16,332 nt of DNA from an uncultured Caldimonas sp. (GCF_946480305.1 NZ_CAMLJQ010000064.1:1-16332), one strand, 5' to 3'. Numbered from the stretch's first letter, positions 8,601 to 15,984 are shown. Made by a program: numbers and translations. Notes: generated by a model from the letters alone, not told the origin.

Positions 8601-11600
8601 CAAGGGACTGGCGCTACTGCAGGAACATGGTCAGGTGCAGGGCCAGCTCGGCGAGCCGTGGTCGTTGGATGTGGTCGAGGAACTCAGCAAAGGCCTGCGT
8701 CTGCTCGAGAAACTCGGCGAGGGGGCACGCCGGCTGTCAGTCAAGTACACGGACGAGGTCGAGCAGTTGAATGTGCACCAGTTGCAGCGGCAGTGGGTGC
8801 GGGCAGAGAAGTCGGTCTGGCCGCTGTCGTGGTGGCGCAAACGGGCGCTGGCCAAGGTTCTGGATGCCGTGGCGACCGGCGAGGGCAAGCCGGACGTGGC
8901 ACGCGACCTGGGCCTGCTCGTGAAGATGCGTGAGCTGAAGTCCGAACTCGGCAAGATCGAAATCGGACCGGCGACCGAAGGGGTTTGGGCTGGGCTCAAG
9001 ACCCGGCCGGAGTTTGCGCAGGCAGCGTTGAAGTTCCAGCTCGCCCTGGCCGCAGCAAAGAGGGGAGAAGCGTGGCGCGACGAAGGCTTCGACGCGGTGG
9101 CCAACGGCCGCTGCGGCGCTCGGCTCGCCACCGAACTGGCCCAGGCCCGACGCTTGCGGGCCCTGGACGCTGAGATCGCCAGTCTTGAATCGCTCGGCGC
9201 AACAACCGGTGGACTTTGGGCCGGGCATGCAACGCAACCGCAACGCCTGTCCGCAGCACTGCAATTCGTGGGAGCGGTCGCTGCCGTCCGAGAGGCTGGT
9301 GCAATCGCGGGCGAACACGATGCTGTGGCGAATGGAGACTGCGGTGCGGCGTTCGCAGCCGACCTGCTACGCCTGCGCCGGCGCGCGGGCATCGAAGAGC
9401 AACTGCGCGCTTTCGACGATCTGTACCAGCTGACCGATGGCACTTGGGCCGGACTTGCGACACAGCCAGAGGCCATCGACAAGCTCAAGAAGTTCCATGC
9501 GTCGATGTCCGCGGCCGTCGCCAACCTCGCCGAGGGACCGGAGCGGTTGACGGCGATACAGCATGCGCTCGGGCTCCTGGTCGGCGACGGCAATGCATTG
9601 CTCGATCCTGGTGGTCCGGTGGCTGCCAGCGGGAAGCGCTACCTCGAAGCCTGGACGGCCTTGCAGCCTCCCCTGGACCAGCTCGCCGCTGCCGGGTCGT
9701 TCAGCGAGCAGTCGTTTGCGGAGTTGCAGGATCTTCCGCTCGCAGAGATGCTGGAGCACTGTCGCGTGATCGTCCAATCGGAACACCGGCTGCACGCCTG
9801 GTGCGCTTGGCGCAAGGTGCGCAGCCAAGCGCTGGTGGCTGGGCTGGCGCCGCTAGTCGCGGCGCTAGAGGAGCGGGCGGTCACGACGGCTGCATTGGCC
9901 AAGACTTTCGAAGCCAACTACTGCCGCTGGTGGCTCAACGCCGTGGTCGACCAGGAACCGGTGATTCGTACGTTCGTGTCGGCTGAGCACGAAAAGCGGA
10001 TCGCCGACTTCCGGTTGCTCGACCGGCAGTTCACCGATCTGACGCGAGCCTGGATCCGAGCGTCGCTTGCTGCCGGTTTGCCGAAGGCCGATGGCGTCAG
10101 CCGGAACTCCGAGTGGGGCCTGCTGCGTCACGAGATGAACAAGAAGAAGATGCACCTGCCCTTGCGGGAGCTGATTGGTCGAATTCCAACGGCACTGACG
10201 CAGTTGACGCCTTGCCTGCTGATGAGCCCACTTTCGGTTGCGCAGTACCTGTCGCCGGACGCGTCGGCGTTTGACGTAGTGGTGTTCGACGAGGCGTCGC
10301 AGATCCCGGTCTGGGATGCGATCGGTGCTATAGCGCGCGGCAAGCAGGTTGTGATGGTGGGCGATCCCAAGCAATTGCCGCCGACGGCGTTCTTCGACCG
10401 TGCCGAGTCCTCGCTCGACGATGAGGACGTGGAGGCAGATCTCGAGAGCATCCTCGACGAGTGCCTTGGGGCCAATCTGCCGACGATGAATCTGGCGTGG
10501 CACTACCGCAGCCGCAATGAATCGCTGATCGCCTTCTCGAACCATCGCTACTACGGGGGCGGTCTGGTGACCTTCCCCTCACCAGTGACGGACGACCGCG
10601 CGGTGAGCTTCCACCATGTCCGGGGTGTCTATGAGAAGGGCGGAGCGCGCGTCAACCAGACAGAGGCGAAGGCGGTAGTCGCCGACATCGTCGCCCGGCT
10701 GAAGTCGCCGGCGTTTCGCGAGTCGCAGCTCACGATCGGCGTGGTGACGTTCAACTCCGAGCAAATGAACCTGATCGAGGACTTGCTCGACGAAGAGCGG
10801 CGCAAGGATCCGTCGATTGAGCCCTACTTCTCCGAGGCCGAGTTGGAACCGCTGTTTGTCAAGAACTTGGAGTCAGTCCAGGGCGACGAGCGCGACATCA
10901 TGTACTTCTCGATCACCTATGGTCCCGATCTGACGGGCGCGGTATCGATGAACTTCGGTCCGATGAACCGCGAGGGCGGTGAGCGACGGCTCAATGTGGC
11001 GATCACTCGGGCGCGGCACGAGTTGCGGGTGTTCTCTAGCCTGAAAGCGGAGCAGTTTGACCTGTCGCGGACACAAGCGGCCGGTGTGCGGGACCTGAAG
11101 CACTTCCTCGAGTTCGCGGAGCGCGGCCCCCGCGCGCTCGCTGAGGCCACCAAAGGCAGCCTGGGCGGTTTCGAGAGCCCGTTTGAGGAGGCCGTCGCGA
11201 CGGCGCTGACCACTCGCGGCTGGCAGGTACACACGCAGATCGGCGCCTCGTCGTTCCGGGTCGATCTTGCGGTGGTGCATCCGGACGCACCCGGAACCTA
11301 CCTTGCCGGCGTTGAGTGCGACGGCGCTACCTACCACCGCTCAGCGACCGCCCGTGATCGCGACATGCTGCGCGAGCAAGTGCTGCGAGGACTGGGCTGG
11401 GAAATCCTGCGTGTGTGGTCGACCGATTGGTGGATCGACCGAAAGGGGACCGCCGACAAGCTGCATCTCGCATTGGAGGCCTTGCTCGCGGCGAGCCGGA
11501 CGGACCGGGAGGCCCAAGCGCAGGCCGAAGAGGCGGCACGGGTGGCGGCCGAAGAGGCGATAAGCCGGGCGAAGGATGAGGGCCTCGGCGATCTTGGACT

Positions 11601-12234
11601 GGACAAAGCGATCAAGCCGGCGGTCGGCGCTGAAGTCGGCGAAGCACTCCGTGAGCCGCCAGAGCGCGACGACCTTGTAGTCGACGAACTCTACGCACGT
11701 CGAGCCAGCACCGCGATGGCTCAACAGGTACCGTTGCTCGTGGAATCCGATCCTCGCCAAGCGGTCGGGGAAGTCAATGCTGACGCATTTTTTGACAAGC
11801 AGTACGACGAACAGTTGTCCCGGATGATCTTGCACGTCGTGGAGACTGAAGGGCCTGTGCTGGACACTGTCGTTGCACGAAGGATCGCGAGGGCCCATGG
11901 ATGGGCGCGCACTGGGGGGCGCATTCAGGAGCGTGTGTCAACGATTGCTGCAAAGCTGTGCAGGAGCACGGAAGAAGAGGTTGGCGTCTTCTTCTGGCCG
12001 CCGGGTCGTGACCCTGAGGAAGAGATCCAATTCCGACGCGCAGCTGAAAGCTACACCAGATCGGTAGACGAGGTTTGCGTATCCGAGCTGACAGCCCTGG
12101 CTCGTGGACTGCTGGCCGCGGGGAATGAAGGAGAAGCGGTCGTCATTGCGATGGCTCGGGAACTCGGGTTGACGCGATTGAGGGCCACAAGTCGCGCGCG
12201 ATTGGAGAGGGCTCTGCAACTAGCGAGAGGGTAG
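5620..12234 (+). CDS. DUF4011-helicase-Vsr-like nuclease protein (Hhe-like defence)
   Basis: Giant protein of 2204 residues. Order: an N-terminal region with a transglutaminase-like core (C236 in ARIATCLDLTLLF, H262 in FTKGHAFAGVW); DUF4011 from about 393 (RKLLDLSLRNNLLNF); superfamily 1 helicase with Walker A G707-PPGTGK-S714; a long helical insert (about 800-1450) with three related units; Walker B D1557-E-A-S; motif III V1578-MVGDPKQLPP; SVQGDERD near 1752-1759; motif VI RLNVAITRARHEL near 1790. A Vsr/DUF559-like PD-(D/E)xK nuclease follows (D1882 in FRVDLAVV, E1899-C-D1901 in GVECDGATYH, then TARDRDMLREQVLRGLGWEILRVWS). A DUF3320-type C-terminus ends it. From memory, DUF4011-helicase-Vsr is the architecture of the Hhe anti-phage protein. 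GGAGGA at 5605-5610 supports the GTG start. The reading frame is intact throughout. A DNA-translocating nuclease acting on phage DNA is the likely role. Confidence 0.88.
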   Translation: MEPPAPDLPHDVPPTPFELRAACVAKLNLADFQNAVPMLRELVAVNASEHDVSNVVLGLHSIPAFVKPRSWRIDAIGRDSSYPIRDLDVQLDGALLSKLTEAESATVVLTLTRQVGDSEVPEVLAQVERPVELLPRNQWGGLSHLPDMVAAFVQPNELAVDRLLKQAAVVLRDAGRSAAIDGYQGGPKKAWELASAIWSATAALGLDYALPPASFEHRGQKVRSPSQVMDARIATCLDLTLLFCAALEQAGLNPVIVFTKGHAFAGVWLQAEEFSTTVVDDVTAVRKRVKLKELVLFETTLITQRPAPSFSYATQHAAGQIDEDKDDAFEMLVDVRRARMQRIKPLASTEIQVAEPTANDDQAAAPPRFDEAPELPEGAMPEADPATLDPKDRLARWQRKLLDLSLRNNLLNFRAGKKALRLDAPDPNALEDLLSDGQAIRLLPRPELMEGKDPRDQVIYEQRSREDVRREHALDALRRREVFVGMEQQELEARLVDLYRAARTTLQEGGANTLYLAIGFLNWTRDDKAGQKYRAPLVLVPVTLQRRSARSGFTLTLHEDEPRFNPTLVEMLRQDFRLNLGMTDGELPRDEAGIDIDRIWKSVSYAVRDIKGWEVSEEVVLAMFSFAKYLMWVDLTQRTDQLRQNPVVQHLIDTPRDPYPSTCAFPDPRRLDAEFQPHQTFCPLPADSSQLSAVLAAARGKDFVLVGPPGTGKSQTISNLIAQCLAEGKRVLFVSEKIAALDVVHRRLREVGLGEFCLELHSSKARKVEVLAQLQRAWEAQGDFDPQVWQAQATKLARYRDELNGYVTRLHHRHRNGLTIYQAIGVVVDGDAIPSLALSWPGPDFHDDGQLAALRELVDRLAVNASVVGADHLLRGPLSAVEVTEWSPSWQQRFIDAARETVPMVERAQQAAQAFLKTVSVQVDALPRRARMALATLARALPSAAGHDWRVVFQPDARATMERLHEGWRLIEQHRELSASLSSQWSEEIIAQCRKGLALLQEHGQVQGQLGEPWSLDVVEELSKGLRLLEKLGEGARRLSVKYTDEVEQLNVHQLQRQWVRAEKSVWPLSWWRKRALAKVLDAVATGEGKPDVARDLGLLVKMRELKSELGKIEIGPATEGVWAGLKTRPEFAQAALKFQLALAAAKRGEAWRDEGFDAVANGRCGARLATELAQARRLRALDAEIASLESLGATTGGLWAGHATQPQRLSAALQFVGAVAAVREAGAIAGEHDAVANGDCGAAFAADLLRLRRRAGIEEQLRAFDDLYQLTDGTWAGLATQPEAIDKLKKFHASMSAAVANLAEGPERLTAIQHALGLLVGDGNALLDPGGPVAASGKRYLEAWTALQPPLDQLAAAGSFSEQSFAELQDLPLAEMLEHCRVIVQSEHRLHAWCAWRKVRSQALVAGLAPLVAALEERAVTTAALAKTFEANYCRWWLNAVVDQEPVIRTFVSAEHEKRIADFRLLDRQFTDLTRAWIRASLAAGLPKADGVSRNSEWGLLRHEMNKKKMHLPLRELIGRIPTALTQLTPCLLMSPLSVAQYLSPDASAFDVVVFDEASQIPVWDAIGAIARGKQVVMVGDPKQLPPTAFFDRAESSLDDEDVEADLESILDECLGANLPTMNLAWHYRSRNESLIAFSNHRYYGGGLVTFPSPVTDDRAVSFHHVRGVYEKGGARVNQTEAKAVVADIVARLKSPAFRESQLTIGVVTFNSEQMNLIEDLLDEERRKDPSIEPYFSEAELEPLFVKNLESVQGDERDIMYFSITYGPDLTGAVSMNFGPMNREGGERRLNVAITRARHELRVFSSLKAEQFDLSRTQAAGVRDLKHFLEFAERGPRALAEATKGSLGGFESPFEEAVATALTTRGWQVHTQIGASSFRVDLAVVHPDAPGTYLAGVECDGATYHRSATARDRDMLREQVLRGLGWEILRVWSTDWWIDRKGTADKLHLALEALLAASRTDREAQAQAEEAARVAAEEAISRAKDEGLGDLGLDKAIKPAVGAEVGEALREPPERDDLVVDELYARRASTAMAQQVPLLVESDPRQAVGEVNADAFFDKQYDEQLSRMILHVVETEGPVLDTVVARRIARAHGWARTGGRIQERVSTIAAKLCRSTEEEVGVFFWPPGRDPEEEIQFRRAAESYTRSVDEVCVSELTALARGLLAAGNEGEAVVIAMARELGLTRLRATSRARLERALQLARG
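8980..9540 (+). repeat. Three tandem protein repeats inside the helicase insert
   Basis: Within the giant helicase the protein contains three related units with a period of 76-77 residues. Each begins with a glycine-x-tryptophan-alanine-glycine motif (W1123, W1200, W1276) followed by a T.PE/Q... stretch. The first two also share DAVANG.CGA at 1158 and 1234. The DNA has diverged, so the repeat is old. The units are helical and lie between Walker A and Walker B. Confidence 0.7.
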
Positions 12235-12404
12235 TTTTCGGCGGCACGATGGTTGACGTTGCCCTGGGTTTCGTCCGTCCGCTTCACACGCCGAGCGCCA
12301 GCACGAGAGCCGTGGTGGGGGGAGCAATCGCGGAAGTCGGGGCCCGAATTTTGGGATCGGTCGTGCAGAAAAAGTGGGTGCAAACGCCAAGTCAGGAGAT
12401 GCGA
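12235..12404. other. Gap between helicase and DUF2188 gene
   Basis: About 170 bases. An in-frame ATG at 12249 would extend the DUF2188 protein by 52 residues, but that extension has no family match that I recognise and no good ribosome site. I see no terminator hairpin with a T-tract. It may hold a promoter for the DUF2188/DUF2130 pair. Confidence 0.4.
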
Positions 12405-12707
12405 ATGGCGACGGTCGGAAGAACGGTTTCGAGGCGCCCCGACGGGAAATGGGCCAATCAGAAAGACGGCGGCGAACGAGCGACAAGTTTGCACGCTACC
12501 CAGAAGCAGGCTGCAGACGCAGCTCGACGGAATCTGCGGAACGAGGGCGGAGGCGAGCTGAAAGTCGAAGACGAGAAGGGCAAGATCCGAGAGAAGGACA
12601 CGATAGTGCCGGCCAAGGACCCGTCCCCCCGAAGGGGTGAGACGGTGGTCCTGCAGCCCTTGGATTCCGCGCATTTGCTAACCCATGTGCAGGGAGAAAA
12701 ACCATGA
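12405..12707 (+). CDS. DUF2188 domain small protein
   Basis: Protein of 100 residues. The first 75 or so fit DUF2188: [19 protein letters not shown], then the [19 protein letters not shown] helix, [18 protein letters not shown] and a basic end. The fold is small, with a strand-rich start and one helix; its biochemical role is not known to me. AGGAG at 12394-12398 with 6-nt spacing to the ATG at 12405 is the best start, better than the ATG at 12399 (no spacing) or 12249. The stop overlaps the ATG of the DUF2130 gene by 4 bases (ATGA), so the two are almost certainly translated together. A role as partner or regulator of the DUF2130 protein is inference. Confidence 0.75.
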   Translation: MATVGRTVSRRPDGKWANQKDGGERATSLHATQKQAADAARRNLRNEGGGELKVEDEKGKIREKDTIVPAKDPSPRRGETVVLQPLDSAHLLTHVQGEKP

Positions 12708-14113
12708 ACGACATCATCTGCCCGCACTGCGGCAAGGCTTTCAAGATCGACGAAGCCGGCTACGCCGACATCCTCAAACAGGTACGCGACAGTGACTTCG
12801 AGCATCAACTCCACGAGCGGCTGGAGCTGGCCGAGCGCGACAAACAGACCGCCGTGGAACTGGCGCGTGCTCAGCTGACCGCGGAGTTGCAGAAGCAGGG
12901 CACCGAACGGGAGGCGGAAATCCAGAGGCTCAAGGCACAGTTGGAGGCAGGGGAGGTGTCCCGCCAGTTAGCCGTGGCCCAGGCCCTCAGCGATGTCGAG
13001 AAGCAGAGAGATGCCCTGGCCAGCGAACTGGACAAAGCCCGCCAGGAGACCCAGACGGTCCGGCAACTTGCCGAGGCACAACGCATGGCTGAGCTGCAGA
13101 AAACTGCCGCCAGCAAAGACAGTGAAATCCAGGGCCTCAAGGCCCGGCTGGTAGAGGTCGAGCTGTCTCAAAAGCTCGCCATCACCGAGGCGCTGGCCGC
13201 CGTAGAGAAGCAGCGCGACGAACTGCAGGCCAGTCTGGCTCAGGCCCGCCTGGAAAAGCATTTGGCCGAGCAATCCCTCAAAGAACGCTACGAAGTCCAG
13301 ATCAAAGACCGCGACGACGCCATCGAACGCCTACGTGACATGAAGGCGCGTCTATCCACCAAGATGGTGGGCGAAACGCTGGAGCAGCACTGCGAGACCG
13401 AGTTCAACCGCATCCGTGCCACAGCCTTCCCTCGGGCCTACTTCGAGAAGGACAACGACGCCAGCAGCGGCAGCAAGGGCGACTACATCTTCCGCGACAC
13501 TGATGAGTCCGGCACTGAGATCGTGTCCATCATGTTCGAGATGAAGAACGAATGCGATGTGACGGCCACCAAGAAGCGCAACGAGGACTTCCTGAAGGAA
13601 CTGGACAAGGACCGCACGGAGAAGGGCTGCGAGTATGGGGTGCTGGTCTCCCTGCTGGAGCCCGACAGCGAGCTCTACAACACCGGGATCGTGGATGTGT
13701 TCCACCGCTACCCGAAGATGTATGTGGTCCGCCCGCAGTTCTTCATCCCCATCATCACGTTGCTGCGCAACGCGGCGATGAACGCCGTGAAGTACAAGAC
13801 GGAGCTCGCCCTGGTGAAGGCCCAGAACATAGACATCACGAATTTCGAGAATGAACTCGAAGGCTTCAAGGCGGCGTTTGCCAAGAACTACGACTTGGCT
13901 TCACGCCGGTTCCAGACCGCGATTGACGAGATCGACAAGTCCATCGACCACCTGCAGAAGACCAAGGACGCGCTGCTGGGTGCCGACCGCAATCTCCGTC
14001 TGGCCAACGACAAGGCCCAGGACGTGACCATCAAGAAGCTGACCAAGGGCAACCCGACCATGGCTGCCAAGTTCGCAGAACTCAAAAAAGCCGGCCCCAC
14101 GGCTGCCGACTGA
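12704..14113 (+). CDS. DUF2130 coiled-coil protein with nuclease-like core
   Basis: Protein of 469 residues. It opens with a half zinc ribbon (C6-P-H-C9-G-K-A-F). A long charged coiled coil follows (about 20-215), containing a repeated segment. The DUF2130 core then runs from about 215: E224 in VGETLEQH, D260 in GDYIFRD, and E279-M-K281 in IMFEMKNE. This order matches a PD-(D/E)xK nuclease (helix glutamate, aspartate, E-x-K). [19 protein letters not shown] and [16 protein letters not shown] further on are typical of the family. AGGGAG at 12691-12696 supports the ATG at 12704, which overlaps the DUF2188 stop. DNA cleavage is likely from the motif, not proven; the coiled coil suggests oligomerisation or partner binding. 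It ends the island's set of co-directional genes. Confidence 0.85.
   Translation: MNDIICPHCGKAFKIDEAGYADILKQVRDSDFEHQLHERLELAERDKQTAVELARAQLTAELQKQGTEREAEIQRLKAQLEAGEVSRQLAVAQALSDVEKQRDALASELDKARQETQTVRQLAEAQRMAELQKTAASKDSEIQGLKARLVEVELSQKLAITEALAAVEKQRDELQASLAQARLEKHLAEQSLKERYEVQIKDRDDAIERLRDMKARLSTKMVGETLEQHCETEFNRIRATAFPRAYFEKDNDASSGSKGDYIFRDTDESGTEIVSIMFEMKNECDVTATKKRNEDFLKELDKDRTEKGCEYGVLVSLLEPDSELYNTGIVDVFHRYPKMYVVRPQFFIPIITLLRNAAMNAVKYKTELALVKAQNIDITNFENELEGFKAAFAKNYDLASRRFQTAIDEIDKSIDHLQKTKDALLGADRNLRLANDKAQDVTIKKLTKGNPTMAAKFAELKKAGPTAAD
12917..13260 (+). repeat. Duplicated coiled-coil segment in the DUF2130 protein
   Basis: Two segments 69 residues apart are clearly related. One has [19 protein letters not shown] then [20 protein letters not shown] from residue 72. 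The other has [19 protein letters not shown] then [20 protein letters not shown] from residue 141. The duplication lengthens the coil. Confidence 0.7.
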
Positions 14114-14121
14114 AGCCCCAG

Positions 14122-14230
14122 AATGTCTGCCCGGCACCTGCTTCGCGCAAAGTCCTGCTCGCCGGCGCGACAGGCCTGATCGGCGGTCTCCTGTTGCGGG
14201 CGCTGCTGGCTGATGGACGTCAGCCTCTTT
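14122..14230 (+). pseudogene. Fragment of a Rossmann-fold NAD(P)-binding protein
   Basis: In one plus-strand frame the DNA reads RKVLLAGATGLIGG followed by LLLRALLADGR, the first strand, glycine loop and helix of an NmrA/TIP30-like NAD(P)-binding protein. An ATG at 14123 opens such a gene but in another frame, so a frameshift separates start and motif. Family resemblance ends near 14230, although the frame stays open to 14385. It is best read as a broken 5' piece of an oxidoreductase gene left by rearrangement. Confidence 0.6.
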
Positions 14231-14341
14231 TTCGACCGTCGCTCGTTGAGGCCCGAAGCTGTCTGCCGCCAGCTCGGTGGCCCTGCAGGTCATCAAGGTG
14301 GCGAGCCAATACCGCGCCTGACTTGGATGATGGGCAGAGCC

Positions 14342-14370
14342 GCTCGGTGTGGTTGAACTCAGCACCGAGC
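14342..14370. repeat. Inverted repeat at the right island edge
   Basis: GCTCGGTG at 14342-14349 is perfectly inverted at 14363-14370 (CACCGAGC), with a 13-base spacer. There is no T-tract, so it is not a standard terminator. It lies between the Rossmann fragment and the flanking repeat and could be a recombination or protein-binding site, or chance. Confidence 0.4.
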
Positions 14371-14447
14371 AGAACACTGCACTGAACAGGCGTCGCGACT
14401 GAGCGAACCCACGGCACGACGCACCTTGCCGCAATCGGCGTGAGCCA

Positions 14448-14489
14448 GTCACCAGCCCCAAAGCAGACGGCGTGCGATCCAGCCCTTGA
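14448..14489 (+). pseudogene. Detached mnmH 3' tail
   Basis: In the frame matching mnmH, the plus strand reads VTSPKADGVRSSP and then TGA at 14487-14489. The true MnmH end is VTGPAAEGVRANP and TGA: 8 of 13 residues identical and the stop in the same place. No more of mnmH precedes it. It lies antisense within the 3' end of the SH3 gene. Confidence 0.75.
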
Positions 14490-14537
14490 CGCCGCTTTCG
14501 TGGGTGACCCTGACCCAGCCGGAGCGTTTCTCGAGCG
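14448..14537 (+). repeat. Right copy of island-flanking imperfect direct repeat
   Basis: Partner of 3950-4038, about 80% identical. It starts next to the SH3-gene stop codon (TCA on this strand at 14449-14451) and runs into the SH3 coding region. The similarity to the mnmH end stops abruptly upstream of 14448. Confidence 0.85.
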
Positions 14538-14910
14538 TGCGAACGACCTCGCCGTAGGCGAGCTTGCCGACCACGCGCGTTCGGGTACTGGGCCCGCTGC
14601 GCACGTTGGCGATGCTCGCCTTGACCACGTGGTGAGGCCGTGCCGACGTCAGTGGCCGGTAGACCCAGCCTTCGTCGCTTTCGAAGTCGCGTACCTTGAC
14701 CCATTTGCCGCGCTTGCCGATCACCTGCAGCGGATAGCCGCGGCTGAGCAACCACAGCGATTCGTGCCTGGTGCCTGCGCCGGTTCGCATGTTGATCTCG
14801 TCGCGCGCGACGCTCACCATCTGCCTGGCTTCGACGACGGGAATGAGCAGGGCCGAGAACAGGAGAACGAGGGAAAGCAGGCGGCCGCACATTCGTCGCG
14901 AATCGAGCAT
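14449..14910 (-). CDS. Exported protein with two bacterial SH3 domains
   Basis: Protein of 153 residues on the reverse strand. A signal peptide (MLDSRRMCGRLLSLVLLFSA and on to about residue 29, VVEA) sends it to the periplasm or envelope. Two SH3b domains follow: one with RDEINMRTGAGTRHES and GKWVKVRDFESDEGWVYR, one with KASIANVRSGPSTRTRVVG and SGWVRVTHESGVKGWIARR. SH3b domains commonly bind peptidoglycan peptides or proteins; the ligand here is unknown. AAAGGA at 14922-14917 lies 6 nt before the ATG at 14910. A longer frame open upstream to 15159 has no support. The gene points towards the island, and its 3' end carries the flanking repeat. In the ancestral arrangement it probably converged on mnmH with a 41-nt overlap. 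Confidence 0.85.
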   Translation of the reverse strand: MLDSRRMCGRLLSLVLLFSALLIPVVEARQMVSVARDEINMRTGAGTRHESLWLLSRGYPLQVIGKRGKWVKVRDFESDEGWVYRPLTSARPHHVVKASIANVRSGPSTRTRVVGKLAYGEVVRTLEKRSGWVRVTHESGVKGWIARRLLWGW

Positions 14911-15241
14911 CGGTGGTCCTTTCGGTCTTGAGATCGTGGAAGTTTCGGTGGTGTCCCGCGGCAAGGCGGGATCAGCACGTATTGTCGGCAAGCGGAGCGG
15001 GAAGGTCCATCGGGAATGACGGTAGAACTGATGCTGGACGGTCGTACCGCACTTTGGTTGAGCCGGCGTCTTGAAAGCAACCCCGGGATCTCCCCGTTCA
15101 GCAACCTGAACCGGTGACGCCAGCAGGCGGACACCGCAGGTTACCCACGATACGTACACCTGGGGCGCGAGCGCCTAAATTGTCTGAGCCGCGGTAAGTA
15201 GTGCGGTGCTGTTTCCTTTCATCAAACCCATGGGAGTCGAT
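14911..15241. other. Divergent intergenic region
   Basis: About 330 bases between the reverse SH3 gene and the forward PEP-CTERM gene, so it should hold promoters for both. I see no clear sigma-70 or sigma-54 pair. A possible stem pairs GGTGAC near 15114 with GTTACC near 15140, but it has no known motif. No gene is supported. Confidence 0.5.
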
Positions 15242-15928
15242 ATGCCGAACTACTTGAGACGACGGTTCTTCCATGCCTCGCCGAAACGGCTCACCTGCTT
15301 GTCGAAACTCGTGCTCGGTGCCGCCGGAGTGCTCGCTTCGACGGGGGTGTACGCCGGTCAGGCGCAAGGCGTGCTCGACACGGACAATGGAATCCAATAC
15401 ACCTTCGTTGATTCCAAAAAGTCTGCAACCGTGAATATCTCCGGGGGGGCAAGGGCAGACCGCTCCACGCTTCCAACCCTGATCCAAACGTCCGACAGTT
15501 TCTGGAGCCTCACCGTCGGTACCTGGATCTCCGAATGGGGAGACGACGAAGTCCATCTGACGGTCGCGCTGACCCACCTCGCAACGCCACATGGAGACGT
15601 GGACGGAGCCGCAGAGACGTTCAGCAGATCGTTCTCCTGGGACGCGGACGATTACCCGCACGGCAGCATCAACTGGAAGAGCGGCGAGGTGTCGAAAGAT
15701 CATGGTGAACACAAGGACGTGTTCAAGAACTTCAGCTTCACCGGGCAGACGGTCCTGGCGCGCTGGACCGACGACGAGTTCACCAACTGGCACTTCACGA
15801 TGTACGCGCAGCACGTGCCCGAGCCTGGCACTTACGCGATGCTCCTGTCCGGCCTGGGGGTGCTCGGGCTGCTGGCAAGGCGGCGATCAAAGCAGCGCGG
15901 TGCGGTAGGGACTGTGGACGTCGCTTGA
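15242..15928 (+). CDS. PEP-CTERM sorting domain exported protein
   Basis: Protein of 228 residues. A basic N-terminus and hydrophobic stretch form a signal peptide that probably ends after VYA near residue 37. The middle (about 40-190) is rich in aspartate, threonine and tryptophan, and I do not recognise a catalytic domain. The C-terminus is a textbook PEP-CTERM signal: V192-P-E-P-G-T-Y, a hydrophobic helix and an RRR cluster. Such signals are processed by exosortase in bacteria that make exopolysaccharide, and the protein is delivered to the envelope or matrix. GGGAG at 15232-15236 lies 5 nt before the ATG at 15242; an ATG at 15230 is in frame but less likely. No exosortase gene is in the window. 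The biological role is unknown. Confidence 0.88.
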   Translation: MPNYLRRRFFHASPKRLTCLSKLVLGAAGVLASTGVYAGQAQGVLDTDNGIQYTFVDSKKSATVNISGGARADRSTLPTLIQTSDSFWSLTVGTWISEWGDDEVHLTVALTHLATPHGDVDGAAETFSRSFSWDADDYPHGSINWKSGEVSKDHGEHKDVFKNFSFTGQTVLARWTDDEFTNWHFTMYAQHVPEPGTYAMLLSGLGVLGLLARRRSKQRGAVGTVDVA

Positions 15929-15984
15929 CGGCAAGCGCGTCAGTCGTCTTCGTCATCTGGCTGAGCGCCATGCGCGCGCCCGGG

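Larger units (their letters stand above)
14114..14447. other. Gene-less right edge of the island
   Basis: About 330 bases between the DUF2130 stop and the right flanking repeat. The left third carries a Rossmann-fold gene fragment and the right part a hairpin, both listed separately. No intact gene or integrase is visible. The mix of fragments suits a recombination junction. Confidence 0.6.

Noticed and set aside
12249..12404. N-terminal extension of the DUF2188 protein
   Set aside because: A better ribosome site and the family boundary favour the ATG at 12405; the extension matches nothing that I know.
3950..14537. Insertion sequence or prophage att sites as an explanation for the flanking repeats
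   Set aside because: No transposase or integrase is visible, and the repeats differ at about one base in five, so a recent target duplication or core att pair does not fit as it stands.
13901..14890. Reverse-strand open frame of 329 codons over the island edge and SH3 gene
   Set aside because: It crosses the DUF2130 end, the non-coding edge and the SH3 gene in the wrong frame, with no family features.
15098..15814. Reverse-strand open frame of 238 codons over the PEP-CTERM gene
   Set aside because: The forward frame has a signal peptide, a PEP-CTERM signal and a ribosome site; the reverse frame has none.
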